Positions 17,700 to 25,401 of a stretch of DNA of 64,000 bases are shown one piece after another. This DNA is from SFTJ01 sp051871515 (GTDB taxonomy: Bacteria > Bacteroidota > Bacteroidia > Bacteroidales > Muribaculaceae), in the NCBI GenBank assembly GCA_051871515.1, contig JBJECY010000091.1, forward strand, positions 35,576 through 99,575, given 5' to 3'. Each line of letters opens with the position of its first letter. Within the stretch, counting starts at the first letter, position 1. The position numbers were made by a program, and so were the translations under genes. Below the pieces are notes generated by a model. The model was given only the letters and a program-made list of their open reading frames with translations, was not told the DNA's origin and made no database searches.

Positions 17700-17907
17700 A
17701 TTTTGGAGGGTTTTTAATTGTGTAGGAGTATAGTTTGCAGTTATTTGTTTTATGGGTAATGGCTGTTGATTAGTTGCTCATTGAAAAAACCGTTATGTCA
17801 CGTGAAAGGTTTCATTATATTTACTATGGAGGTTAATGAAGTCAAACTCAATTGCTATGCTGGAAGGAGGGGTGAAGAGAGGTGCACCTGTTGAGCACAC
17901 GGTGGCA

Positions 17908-18468
17908 TCAGCGTTTAACGCCGTGGGTGCGATAGGTGCATCTCACTTTGCCATCAATTATCTTCTTCAGCTTGCCGCTGATGAGCTGCTTGCGTATGGC
18001 TGAGATGTGGTCAATAAACACTTTGCCCTCAAGGTGGTCACACTCGTGTTGCACCACTCGTGCCAGATAACCTTCAATGTCTTTTTCATGCTCTTGAAAG
18101 TTTTCATCGAGCCACTTGAGGTGAATTTTTTCAATTCTTGTCACGTTCTCGTGTATTCCAGGCAAGCTCAGGCAGCCTTCTTCGCGGGTGCATTTCTTGC
18201 CGTCTTCAATCACTGTCACTTCAGGATTGATGAGCACCATTTTGCTGTCTTTGAGTTCGGGGAAAGTGTCGGCGAGGCACGAGGCATCAATATACACTAA
18301 ACGTGCGCTCACACCCACTTGTGGTGCGGCAATGCCAATGCCGTCACTGGCATACATGGTTTCTTGCATGTTGGCAATCAGCTGTGATAAATTGGGGAAG
18401 TCGGGGGTGACCGACTCAGTAACTTTGCGTATCACAGGGTGGCCGTATAAATATACCGGTAATATCAT
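17908..18468 (-). CDS. def: Peptide deformylase
   Basis: Metallo-hydrolase that removes the formyl group from nascent proteins. All three signature motifs are present in order: GIGIAAPQVG at about residue 43, EEGCLSLPG at about 96 (the Cys is a metal ligand) and QHECDHLEG at about 140 (two His ligands and the catalytic Glu position). Note HECDH where most deformylases read HExDH, which is consistent. Length 186 is typical of Bacteroidetes members. The gene is monocistronic as far as can be seen. Confidence 0.96.
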   Translation of the reverse strand: MILPVYLYGHPVIRKVTESVTPDFPNLSQLIANMQETMYASDGIGIAAPQVGVSARLVYIDASCLADTFPELKDSKMVLINPEVTVIEDGKKCTREEGCLSLPGIHENVTRIEKIHLKWLDENFQEHEKDIEGYLARVVQHECDHLEGKVFIDHISAIRKQLISGKLKKIIDGKVRCTYRTHGVKR

Positions 18469-18785
18469 AATAGTTTGTTATTTCTTTACTAAATAGTAAC
18501 CTCGCGTCACAATGTTTGGCTCATTATCTGGGTGCGAGCTTTTGTGCCCGGGAGTTTGCTAAATCATAATAGAGTGGTTATAAAAAAACATATCAGAAAT
18601 ATGCTTTGTTTCCTGATGTTTGCGAAATTATAAAAAAATAGCCGTAAAAGCAAATATTTTTTGTAATATATATTTTTGTGAAATCACATTGTGATAATTG
18701 GCAAACAATAGAAATAGCAGCCTGCAATCGGTGTAAAGAAGGCAGGCTGCTAAGCAATGATAATGTGGTTGTTACCTAAGAGTTA
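18469..18785. other. Intergenic region between def and ilvC
   Basis: This 317-base A/T-rich region contains the ilv operon terminator (18717-18751) and an exact dyad ATCACA-T-TGTGAT (18683-18695). The remaining sequence shows no coding potential. A def promoter must lie here, but no clean TAnnTTTG box facing def was found. Confidence 0.5.
18717..18751 (-). terminator. Hairpin at the end of the ilv operon
   Basis: AGCAGCCTGC (18717-18726) and GCAGGCTGCT (18742-18751) form a perfect ten-base stem with a 15-base loop, 35 bases past the ilvC stop. On the minus strand it is followed by ATTTCTATTG, a weak T tract, so it may stop transcription or protect the 3' end. Confidence 0.6.
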
Positions 18786-19829
18786 TCAGTTGTTTTCAGG
18801 ACGCAGTTTGCGCACTGTCACAGCAGTTTGCCACATTTCGCTTTCGCGAAGGGCACGCAATTCCTCGTTGAGCTTAACGCGATAGTCGGGCTTTGAGTTG
18901 CTGTCGATTGAGATTTGAGCCTCGTTACCGGTCTTAACGCTTTCATAGAGGCGTTGCACCACTGGCTTGATGGCATCGTGGAATGGGGTCATCCAGTCGA
19001 GCGCGCCGCGTTGAGCAGTGGTTGAGCAGTTTGCATACATCCAGTCCATACCCTTCTCGGCAAAGAGAGGCATGAGTGATTGGGTGAGTTCCTCAACTGT
19101 TTCGTTGAATGCTTCGCTTGGTGAGTGGCCGTTTTCACGCAGCACTTCATATTGAGCCAAAAGCAGACCTTGAATGGCGCCCATGAGCGAGCCGCGTTCG
19201 CCGGTGAGGTCAGAGGTGGCTTCGCGTTGGAATGTGGTTTCAAACAGGTAGCCTGAACCAATGCCAATGCCAAGAGCGATGGTGCGGTCGTAAGCACGTC
19301 CGGTCACGTCTTGATAGATGGCGTAAGAGCTGTTGAGGCCGCGGCCTTCAAGGAACATGGTGCGCAACGATGTGCCTGAGCCTTTAGGTGCTACCATAAT
19401 CACGTCAATGTCGGCAGGTGGCACGCAGCCGGTGCGGTCGTTCCAAGTGATGGCAAAACCGTGTGAGAAATATAGAGCCTTGCCTGCAGTGAGATACTTC
19501 TTGATGGTGGGCCATACCGACATCACTGCTGCATCGCTGAGGAGGCACATGATGATGCTGCCCTTTTCGCATGCTTCTTCAATGCTGAAGAGTGTTTCGC
19601 CTGGCTTCCAGCCGTCGTTGATGGCTTTTTCAAAAGTCTTGCCTTGACGTTGGCCAACAATCACGTTAAAGCCGTTGTCGCGCAGGTTCATGCTCTGGCC
19701 GGGACCTTGCACGCCGTAGCCAATCACTGCAATTGTTTCGTCTTTCAACACTTCTCTTGCTTTTTCAAGCGTAAATTCTTCGCGGGTTACTACTTGTTCT
19801 TCAACACCGCCAAAATTTAAAATTGCCAT
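18786..19829 (-). CDS. ilvC: Ketol-acid reductoisomerase
   Basis: Second step of valine, leucine and isoleucine synthesis: isomerises and reduces acetolactate or acetohydroxybutyrate with NAD(P)H. The Rossmann motif GYGVQGPGQSMNLRDNG is at about residue 37. The catalytic region contains the acidic residues and TSDLTGERGSLMGAIQGLL, followed by ETVEELTQSLMPL. At 347 residues it has the length and sequence style of Bacteroidetes class I enzymes, which diverge from proteobacterial ones. It is last in the ilv operon, about 100 bases after the thioesterase. Confidence 0.96.
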   Translation of the reverse strand: MAILNFGGVEEQVVTREEFTLEKAREVLKDETIAVIGYGVQGPGQSMNLRDNGFNVIVGQRQGKTFEKAINDGWKPGETLFSIEEACEKGSIIMCLLSDAAVMSVWPTIKKYLTAGKALYFSHGFAITWNDRTGCVPPADIDVIMVAPKGSGTSLRTMFLEGRGLNSSYAIYQDVTGRAYDRTIALGIGIGSGYLFETTFQREATSDLTGERGSLMGAIQGLLLAQYEVLRENGHSPSEAFNETVEELTQSLMPLFAEKGMDWMYANCSTTAQRGALDWMTPFHDAIKPVVQRLYESVKTGNEAQISIDSNSKPDYRVKLNEELRALRESEMWQTAVTVRKLRPENN

Positions 19830-19931
19830 AATTTAAATGATTTTTTAGAGTTGGTTTAATTTAAAACCGTTGTTATGATTATTTGTTTATTAATTTTTCT
19901 TTCTCTCACTTGCCTTGCTGACAATGGGCGC

Positions 19932-20684
19932 TCACTTGTTGCTGCGTGGCTCAAGCACCATGCGTGCGCGGCAGTGGCTTGCTCCGGTGAGCTCGGCAAT
20001 CTCAAGCTTCACCTCGTTGTCATCTTGGCTCACGTTCACGTCAACTTCCTCGGCGTAAAGGCACTCCTTGATATATGCTATCTCAAAGCGCTTCACCATG
20101 AATTGCTCATAGGTGCTCAGCGGCAGTTGGTTCATGAGCAGTTCCACATATCGCACGCTGTTCACGTGGCGATTGATGTCGAGGTCGCAGTATTTGAAGC
20201 TATATTTTGCCTTGCTGCCGTTTTCCACCGGTTTGAGCCGCGACTGAGGCTCAATGGGGCAGTCACGTTGCGCAACCACATCGGTCATAAAGCTGAATCG
20301 CGATATGTCAACGCTTTCGCGTGTGAGGCTGTTAATCACCACCCACACGGTGCGTGCGTAGCCCAATATGTTGCCGTCCTCGTCGGTAATCTCAAAGTTG
20401 CGTTGCGAGAAGTGCCTGTTGTAGCTTTCAATCCAAGTGGTGAAGGTGTATTTCTTGTTCACCATGGGATATTGCTTCATCTCAATGCTTACCCTTGATA
20501 GTACCCACGACTGATGCTCCGATATGAGGGTTGAATAGCCCACGCCCCACATGTCGGCGTGCTCGGTTGCTACTTCAATGATGCGCGTGAGAAGCAGCGT
20601 GATGGGCATTTCGCCTTGTGGCGTACACTCTCCCGGCGCCAAGAAGTAGCGGTGGGAATACTCTTTTACTCCTTGTCGCTCCAT
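19932..20684 (-). CDS. Acyl-ACP thioesterase (FatA/FatB-like)
   Basis: Double hotdog-fold enzyme predicted to release fatty acids from acyl carrier protein. The 250-residue protein has an N-terminal hotdog repeat (YFLAPGECTPQGEMPITLLL) and a C-terminal repeat containing DLDINRHVNSVRYVE, whose Asn-x-His is the conserved catalytic pair of the plant enzymes. It lies inside the branched-chain amino acid operon and overlaps the end of ilvN by 19 bases, so its expression is tied to ilv control. A link to branched-chain fatty acid supply is plausible but is inference; no other lipid gene is adjacent. Confidence 0.9.
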   Translation of the reverse strand: MERQGVKEYSHRYFLAPGECTPQGEMPITLLLTRIIEVATEHADMWGVGYSTLISEHQSWVLSRVSIEMKQYPMVNKKYTFTTWIESYNRHFSQRNFEITDEDGNILGYARTVWVVINSLTRESVDISRFSFMTDVVAQRDCPIEPQSRLKPVENGSKAKYSFKYCDLDINRHVNSVRYVELLMNQLPLSTYEQFMVKRFEIAYIKECLYAEEVDVNVSQDDNEVKLEIAELTGASHCRARMVLEPRSNK

Positions 20685-21235
20685 ACCTCAGCCGGACGGC
20701 GGCGTTTGTCTTGGTCTTCAATAAAGAGTGTCACGTATTCAGCAGGCGACTTGGTGATGGCAACGCGTCCGCTGCGCACAAACTGCCTGATGCCGTATTT
20801 CTTAAACTCCTCAAAGAGTGCAATCACCTCGGCGCTTTGCCCGGTTTTTTCAATCACGGTGTATTCACGCGCAATCTCAAGGACGCGGGCGTTGTGCTTG
20901 CGTATAATCGACTCCAGGTTAGGCTCGTCGATGAGGTTGATTGTTGGCACTTTGTAGAGTGCAATTTCTTGAAACACTATCTCGTCGTCGGTGTAATAGA
21001 AAGCTTTGAGCACGTCGATGCGCTTTTCTATTTGCAGCACCAGCTTTTGTATGGTGGCCTTGTCAGTGTAAGTGGTGATGGTGAATTTATGTACCCCTTT
21101 AATTGACGATGGCGACACGGTGAGCGTTTCGATGTTGAGTTTGCGACGTGTGAAGATTATTGAAATCTGGTTGAGCAAACCAACGCGGTTTTCCGAAAAA
21201 ACGGTAACTGTATATAATGTGTTAGAGCTTGTCAT
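20666..21235 (-). CDS. ilvN: Acetolactate synthase small (regulatory) subunit
   Basis: Regulatory subunit that binds valine through ACT domains and stimulates the catalytic subunit. The N-terminal ACT domain starts TLYTVTVFSENRVGLLNQISIIFTRRKLN without its 20-plus continuation, and a second ACT-like domain follows at about residues 85-165. ATG 21235 gives 189 residues and overlaps the end of ilvB by 14 bases; the frame is open 21 codons further, but that part lies inside ilvB. The C-terminus overlaps the thioesterase start. The tight overlaps indicate coupled translation. Confidence 0.93.
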   Translation of the reverse strand: MTSSNTLYTVTVFSENRVGLLNQISIIFTRRKLNIETLTVSPSSIKGVHKFTITTYTDKATIQKLVLQIEKRIDVLKAFYYTDDEIVFQEIALYKVPTINLIDEPNLESIIRKHNARVLEIAREYTVIEKTGQSAEVIALFEEFKKYGIRQFVRSGRVAITKSPAEYVTLFIEDQDKRRRPAEVWSDKE

Positions 21236-22964
21236 AGTCGGTGTTTTGTTTCTTGATGTATTTTTCGGTGCGGCTAAGCAGAATGTTGTCGAGCACACTT
21301 CCTGCCGGAATCATTGGGTAAACAAGTTCCTCGGGGGCGATGTTCACGTTGAGCAGATAGGCTCCGTTGTGGTTCACCATGCGCTCAATGGCTTCGTCGA
21401 GTTGGGCGGGTTCAACCACGTCTTCGGCGTGTATGCCATAGGCTTTGAGCAGTGTCACAAAGTCGGGGTTCACCATCTCTGTTTCAGAGTAGCGCTCGTT
21501 GTAGAAGAGTTCTTGCCATTGGCGCACCATTCCCAGGAAGTTGTTGTTGAGTAACACAATCTTCACCGGCAAGTTGTATTGCAGAATCACGCCGAGCTCT
21601 TCAAGGGTCATTTGCAAACCGCCGTCGCCGCAGAAGAGGCAAATGGTGCGTTTGGGGGCACCTATTTGTGCGCCTATGGCTGCCGGAAGTCCAAATCCCA
21701 TGGTGCCAAGACCACCTGAGGTGATGATGCTACGCGGCTGCGTGAACCGGAAGTAGCGGGCAGCCTGCATTTGGTTTTGTCCTACGTCGGTCACCAACAC
21801 GGCTTCGTTGCCGGTGGCTTCACTCACTTTGCGCACCACTTGACCCATAGTGATTTTGCCGTCCTTAGGTTCAAGCTCGTCGCTTATCACGGTGTTGCGC
21901 TCAATTTCCCAATCATCGGCAAATGATGCAATCCATTCTTCGTGCGAGGCGGGTTTCACCATTGGCAGAAGTGCTTGCAGCACCTGTTTGGCGTCGCCGT
22001 GGATGCATGCGTCGCTTGGTATGTTTTTGTTAAACTCGCTCGCGTCAATGTCAATGTGTATCACTTTGGCTTGTGTGGCAAATTTGGCGGGATGCCCGGT
22101 CACACGGTCGCTGAAGCGCATGCCCACTGCTATTATCAGGTCGCAGTTGGTGGTGGCAATGTTGCAAGCCACGTTGCCGTGCATACCAATCATGCCCACG
22201 TTCAGGCGATGGTCAGATGGCACCGATGAGAGACCCAACAGAGTGTTGCACATAGGGATATCGGCCTTCTCGGCGAGCTGCATAAGAGCACCTTCGGCAC
22301 CTGAGATGGTGATTCCGTTGCCGGCAAGAATGAATGGGCGCTTTGAGTCGTTGATGAGGTCGGCAGCTTCTTCAAGCTGTTTCTTATTGATATTAGGCAC
22401 CGGTTCATAGCTACGAATGTAGTTGCAGTGCTTATATTCTTTCCACTCAATCTTTTCGTTTTGGGCATTCTTGGCGAGGTCGAGCACCACAGGACCGGGG
22501 CGGCCTGTTGAGGCGATGTAGAAGGCGCGAGCCACAGCCCACTCAATATCTTCGGCGCTGCGTATTTGGTAGCTCCATTTGGTGAGTGGCTGGGTGATGC
22601 CTATCACGTCGGTTTCCTGAAAAGCGTCGCTGCCCAGAGCTGATGCGCCCACCTGACCGGTAATCACCACAAGCGGAGTGCTGTCCATATTGGCGTCGCC
22701 CAGACCGGTGATTACGTTGGTGGCTCCCGGCCCTGATGTCACTATCACCACGCCGGGGCGGCCGCTCACTCGGGCATAGCCTTGTGCTGCGTGTATGGCG
22801 CCTTGTTCGTGGCGCACCAAAATGTTTCGGATTTCTTTCTTGCAATCGTAGAGCACGTCGAATACCGGAATAATGGCTCCGCCGGGATATCCAAAGGTGG
22901 TGTCTACGCCTTCGGCAATGAGCGAACGTATCAATGCCTCAGCTCCTGAAATTTTTTGCCCCAT
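21222..22964 (-). CDS. ilvB: Acetolactate synthase large (catalytic) subunit
   Basis: Thiamine-diphosphate enzyme that condenses pyruvate with pyruvate or 2-oxobutyrate, the first common step of branched-chain amino acid synthesis. The 580 residues include the catalytic Glu segment RHEQGAIHAAQGYARVSG at about residue 50, the FAD-binding middle domain, and the ThDP/Mg motif beginning GDGGLQMTLEELG and ending around the NNN of VLLNNNFLGM. It lies between ilvD (133-base gap) and ilvN (14-base overlap). Confidence 0.97.
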   Translation of the reverse strand: MGQKISGAEALIRSLIAEGVDTTFGYPGGAIIPVFDVLYDCKKEIRNILVRHEQGAIHAAQGYARVSGRPGVVIVTSGPGATNVITGLGDANMDSTPLVVITGQVGASALGSDAFQETDVIGITQPLTKWSYQIRSAEDIEWAVARAFYIASTGRPGPVVLDLAKNAQNEKIEWKEYKHCNYIRSYEPVPNINKKQLEEAADLINDSKRPFILAGNGITISGAEGALMQLAEKADIPMCNTLLGLSSVPSDHRLNVGMIGMHGNVACNIATTNCDLIIAVGMRFSDRVTGHPAKFATQAKVIHIDIDASEFNKNIPSDACIHGDAKQVLQALLPMVKPASHEEWIASFADDWEIERNTVISDELEPKDGKITMGQVVRKVSEATGNEAVLVTDVGQNQMQAARYFRFTQPRSIITSGGLGTMGFGLPAAIGAQIGAPKRTICLFCGDGGLQMTLEELGVILQYNLPVKIVLLNNNFLGMVRQWQELFYNERYSETEMVNPDFVTLLKAYGIHAEDVVEPAQLDEAIERMVNHNGAYLLNVNIAPEELVYPMIPAGSVLDNILLSRTEKYIKKQNTDYDKL

Positions 22965-23097
22965 AGGAATTTATATTATTGATAATGTTATGTTTATAGT
23001 TTTTTTTGAATGTTACTTTTTTTGGTGTGTTGTGTGCAGGTTGGGCTTGTGGCTTACCCTGCTTTGCAACAATGAGGAGGTTGTGCATGTGCCTGTT

Positions 23098-24924
23098 TCA
23101 CTCGCGTACGCCGCCGCGGTCGGCTGAAGTGACCATCGAGGCATAGGCTTGCAATGCTTTTGACACCACTCGGTTGCGTTGTGTGGGTGTGAAGGCTGCT
23201 TTGCCGCGGCTTTCCTCGGCTGCGCGTCTTGCTGCCAACTCTTCGTCGCTCACAAGCACGTTGATGGTGCGTTGAGGTATGTTGATGTCAATGATGTCGC
23301 CGTCTTTAACCAAGGCAATGTTGCCACCGCGTGCTGCTTCGGGCGAGATGTGGCCAATTGACAGTCCCGATGTGCCTCCTGAGAAACGACCGTCGGTGAT
23401 GAGGGCGCACAATTTGCCAAGGTGTTTCGATTTGATGTAAGATGTGGGATAAAGCATCTCTTGCATTCCCGGTCCGCCTTTAGGACCTTCGTAGGTGATT
23501 ACCACCACGTCGCCGGCTTCAACCTTGTCGCCGAGAATGCCTTCCACGGCATCGTCTTGGCTTTGGAACACTTTGGCTTTGCCAGTGAAGTGGAAGATGC
23601 TCTCGTCAACGCCGGCGGTTTTCACAACGCAGCCGTCGAGGGCTATATTGCCGTAAAGAACAGCCAATCCGCCGTCTTTCACATAGGCGTGTTCAAAGTC
23701 GCGAATGCAGCCGTTGACTCGGTCGGTGTCAAGTTCCTTGAATTGGCTCGACTGGCTGCCCATCTTGGTGGTGCGCACTCCGGCAGGCGCTGAGAGCCAT
23801 AAGCTCTTGGCTTGCTCGCCAAAGTTTTTGCCTTCAATGGCATAGGCGTCGATAGCCTCGCCCAGTGTCATGCCGTCAACGCGTTTCACGTCGGTGTCAA
23901 CCAATCCTTGCTTGGCAAGGATGCCCATGATTGACATGATGCCGCCGGCTCGGTTCACGTCTTCAACGTGATAAACCTTTGAGTTAGGAGCCACTTTGCA
24001 GAGCACCGGAGTTTTTCGTGAGAGCATGTCGATATCTTTCATTGTGAAGTTTGCGCCAGCCTCGTTGGCCACGGCAAGCAGGTGAAGCACTGTGTTGGTG
24101 CTGCCTCCCATGGCAATGTCGAGTGTCATGGCATTGAGCATGGCTTGGCGAGTGGCTATGTTGCGTGGCAGCACGCTCTCGTCGTCGTTGAAGTAATATG
24201 CTTGAGCGTTTTTCACAATTTGCTGTGCAGCGCGTTTAAATAGCTCAATGCGGTTGGTGTGGGTTGAGAGAATGGTGCCGTTGCCTGGCAGAGCCATACC
24301 AATGGCTTCGTTGAGGCAGTTCATTGAGTTGGCGGTGAACATGCCTGAGCAAGAACCGCAAGTGGGGCAGCCAAATTCTTCAACCTGAGCCACGGTGTTG
24401 TCATCGACCGATTGGTCGGCTGAGTCAATCATCACGTCTATGAGGTCGAGGGCGCGATTGCCCAGATGTCCGGCTTCCATAGGTCCGCCTGAGCAGAACA
24501 CGGTGGGGATGTTTAGTCGCATTGATGCCATGAGCATACCCGGAGTGATTTTGTCGCAGTTGCTAATGCAAATCATTGCGTCGGCACGGTGTGCGTTCAC
24601 CATATATTCCACGCTGTCGGCAATCAGGTCGCGTGAAGGCAACGAGTAGAGCATGCCGTCGTGACCCATGGCAATGCCGTCGTCAATGGCTATGGTGTTA
24701 AATTCGGCTGCATAGCATCCCAACCGTTCGATTTCGGCTTTCACTATTTGGCCTATTTCGTGCAGATGGGTGTGACCAGGCACAAACTGGGTGAACGAGT
24801 TCACTATCGCAATCACCGGTTTGCCCATTTGCTCTTTTTTCATTCCGTTTGCTATCCACAATGCTCGTGCTCCTGCCATGCGTCGGCCGTTCATCGTTAC
24901 GGAGCTCCTTAATGGTTTGCTCAT
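23098..24924 (-). CDS. ilvD: Dihydroxy-acid dehydratase
   Basis: Iron-sulfur enzyme that dehydrates dihydroxy-isovalerate and dihydroxy-methylvalerate to the 2-oxo acids of the branched-chain pathway. Cluster-binding cysteines are visible in CISNCDKITPGM and in FGCPTCGSCSGMFTANSMN. The C-terminal region has DGRFSGGTSGLSIGHISPEA. Length 608 fits the family. It is the first structural gene of the ilv operon, preceded by the leader peptide, antiterminator and terminator listed separately. Confidence 0.97.
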   Translation of the reverse strand: MSKPLRSSVTMNGRRMAGARALWIANGMKKEQMGKPVIAIVNSFTQFVPGHTHLHEIGQIVKAEIERLGCYAAEFNTIAIDDGIAMGHDGMLYSLPSRDLIADSVEYMVNAHRADAMICISNCDKITPGMLMASMRLNIPTVFCSGGPMEAGHLGNRALDLIDVMIDSADQSVDDNTVAQVEEFGCPTCGSCSGMFTANSMNCLNEAIGMALPGNGTILSTHTNRIELFKRAAQQIVKNAQAYYFNDDESVLPRNIATRQAMLNAMTLDIAMGGSTNTVLHLLAVANEAGANFTMKDIDMLSRKTPVLCKVAPNSKVYHVEDVNRAGGIMSIMGILAKQGLVDTDVKRVDGMTLGEAIDAYAIEGKNFGEQAKSLWLSAPAGVRTTKMGSQSSQFKELDTDRVNGCIRDFEHAYVKDGGLAVLYGNIALDGCVVKTAGVDESIFHFTGKAKVFQSQDDAVEGILGDKVEAGDVVVITYEGPKGGPGMQEMLYPTSYIKSKHLGKLCALITDGRFSGGTSGLSIGHISPEAARGGNIALVKDGDIIDINIPQRTINVLVSDEELAARRAAEESRGKAAFTPTQRNRVVSKALQAYASMVTSADRGGVRE

Positions 24925-24948
24925 AATGTAGTTTCTTTGGTTTATAAT

Positions 24949-24989
24949 AAAAAACCTTTCCTTATCGTGTGCCGATGGAGGAAAGGTTT
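24949..24989 (-). terminator. Attenuator terminator in front of ilvD
   Basis: On the minus strand AAACCTTTCCT (24989-24979) pairs with AGGAAAGGTTT (24962-24952). A second paired block, ATCG/CGAT (24976-24973 with 24967-24964), closes a five-base loop, and the hairpin ends in six T residues. It lies 24 bases before the ilvD start codon, so it can stop transcripts before the operon. Its 5' part contains CCTCCAT, which can instead pair with ATGGAGG at 25051-25045. Confidence 0.85.
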
Positions 24990-25044
24990 GTATTTTGTTA
25001 TAATTGCTTTAAATTTTTCTTGCCATTGAAATATTCAAAACTGA

Positions 25045-25051
25045 CCTCCAT
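25045..25051 (-). promoter_or_regulatory. Antiterminator segment of the ilv leader
   Basis: ATGGAGG, four bases past the leader-peptide stop codon, is exactly complementary to CCTCCAT at 24981-24975, which overlaps the 5' arm and inner stem of the terminator. A ribosome finishing the leader peptide would cover it and let the terminator form; a ribosome stalled inside the peptide would leave it free to pair. Confidence 0.65.
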
Positions 25052-25055
25052 TTAA

Positions 25056-25130
25056 TCACATAATCACGACCACGATACCCACAAGCACCGAAATCACAAC
25101 GTTAATGACTATTAGAGCAATATTCTTCAT
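25056..25130 (-). CDS. ilv operon leader peptide (24 codons)
   Basis: A short reading frame begins MKNIALIVINVV and ends GIVVVIM before TGA. It encodes 24 residues, of which 6 are Ile, 8 Val and 2 Leu, that is 16 of 24 regulatory amino acids with a run V-V-V-I near the end. It lies about 25 bases after the expected transcription start and is followed by an antiterminator and terminator before ilvD. This is the classical form of an ilv attenuation leader. The same composition would also suit a tiny membrane peptide, but the position and the downstream RNA elements favour attenuation. Confidence 0.8.
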   Translation of the reverse strand: MKNIALIVINVVISVLVGIVVVIM

Positions 25131-25311
25131 ATCTCGCTGGTTTTTGTTCTTTTTATCGCTGCAAATTTACGTCACAATTGTGATAATAGCAAATATTTTT
25201 TTCAAAAAAATGAATAAAATATCGTCAATCTCTCACAAATTGGAGTTTTTTAGGAGCAAATTGTTATCAATATGCGATTTTTGGATACTATTTATCTCGT
25301 CAGAACTACAC
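25131..25311. other. Gap between the ilv leader and the lysine-operon terminator
   Basis: This stretch holds the ilv promoter and its palindrome (25162-25193). From 25194 to 25311 it is A/T-rich and shows no convincing gene on either strand. Confidence 0.5.
25162..25193 (-). promoter_or_regulatory. ilv operon promoter with internal palindrome
   Basis: On the minus strand TTTG (25193-25190) and TAAATTTG (25169-25162) are separated by 20 bases. Between them lies the perfect 12-base palindrome TCACAATTGTGA (25172-25183), a possible operator. Transcription would start near 25155, 25 bases before the leader-peptide start. Confidence 0.7.
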
Positions 25312-25387
25312 AAAAAAGGGAAATGTGTGCATTGATGCGTGCTGCCGAAAAGACGTTGCACCCGTTTTAGTAAGTCACATTTCCCTT
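25312..25387 (-). terminator. Long terminator at the end of the lysine operon
   Basis: On the minus strand AAGGGAAATGTG (25387-25376) pairs perfectly with CACATTTCCCTT (25327-25316), followed by a T-run (25317-25312). The 48-base interior can form a smaller GTGC/GCAC stem. It begins 15 bases past the aminotransferase stop codon. Confidence 0.8.
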
Positions 25388-25401
25388 AATTGCCGTAATA
25401 A

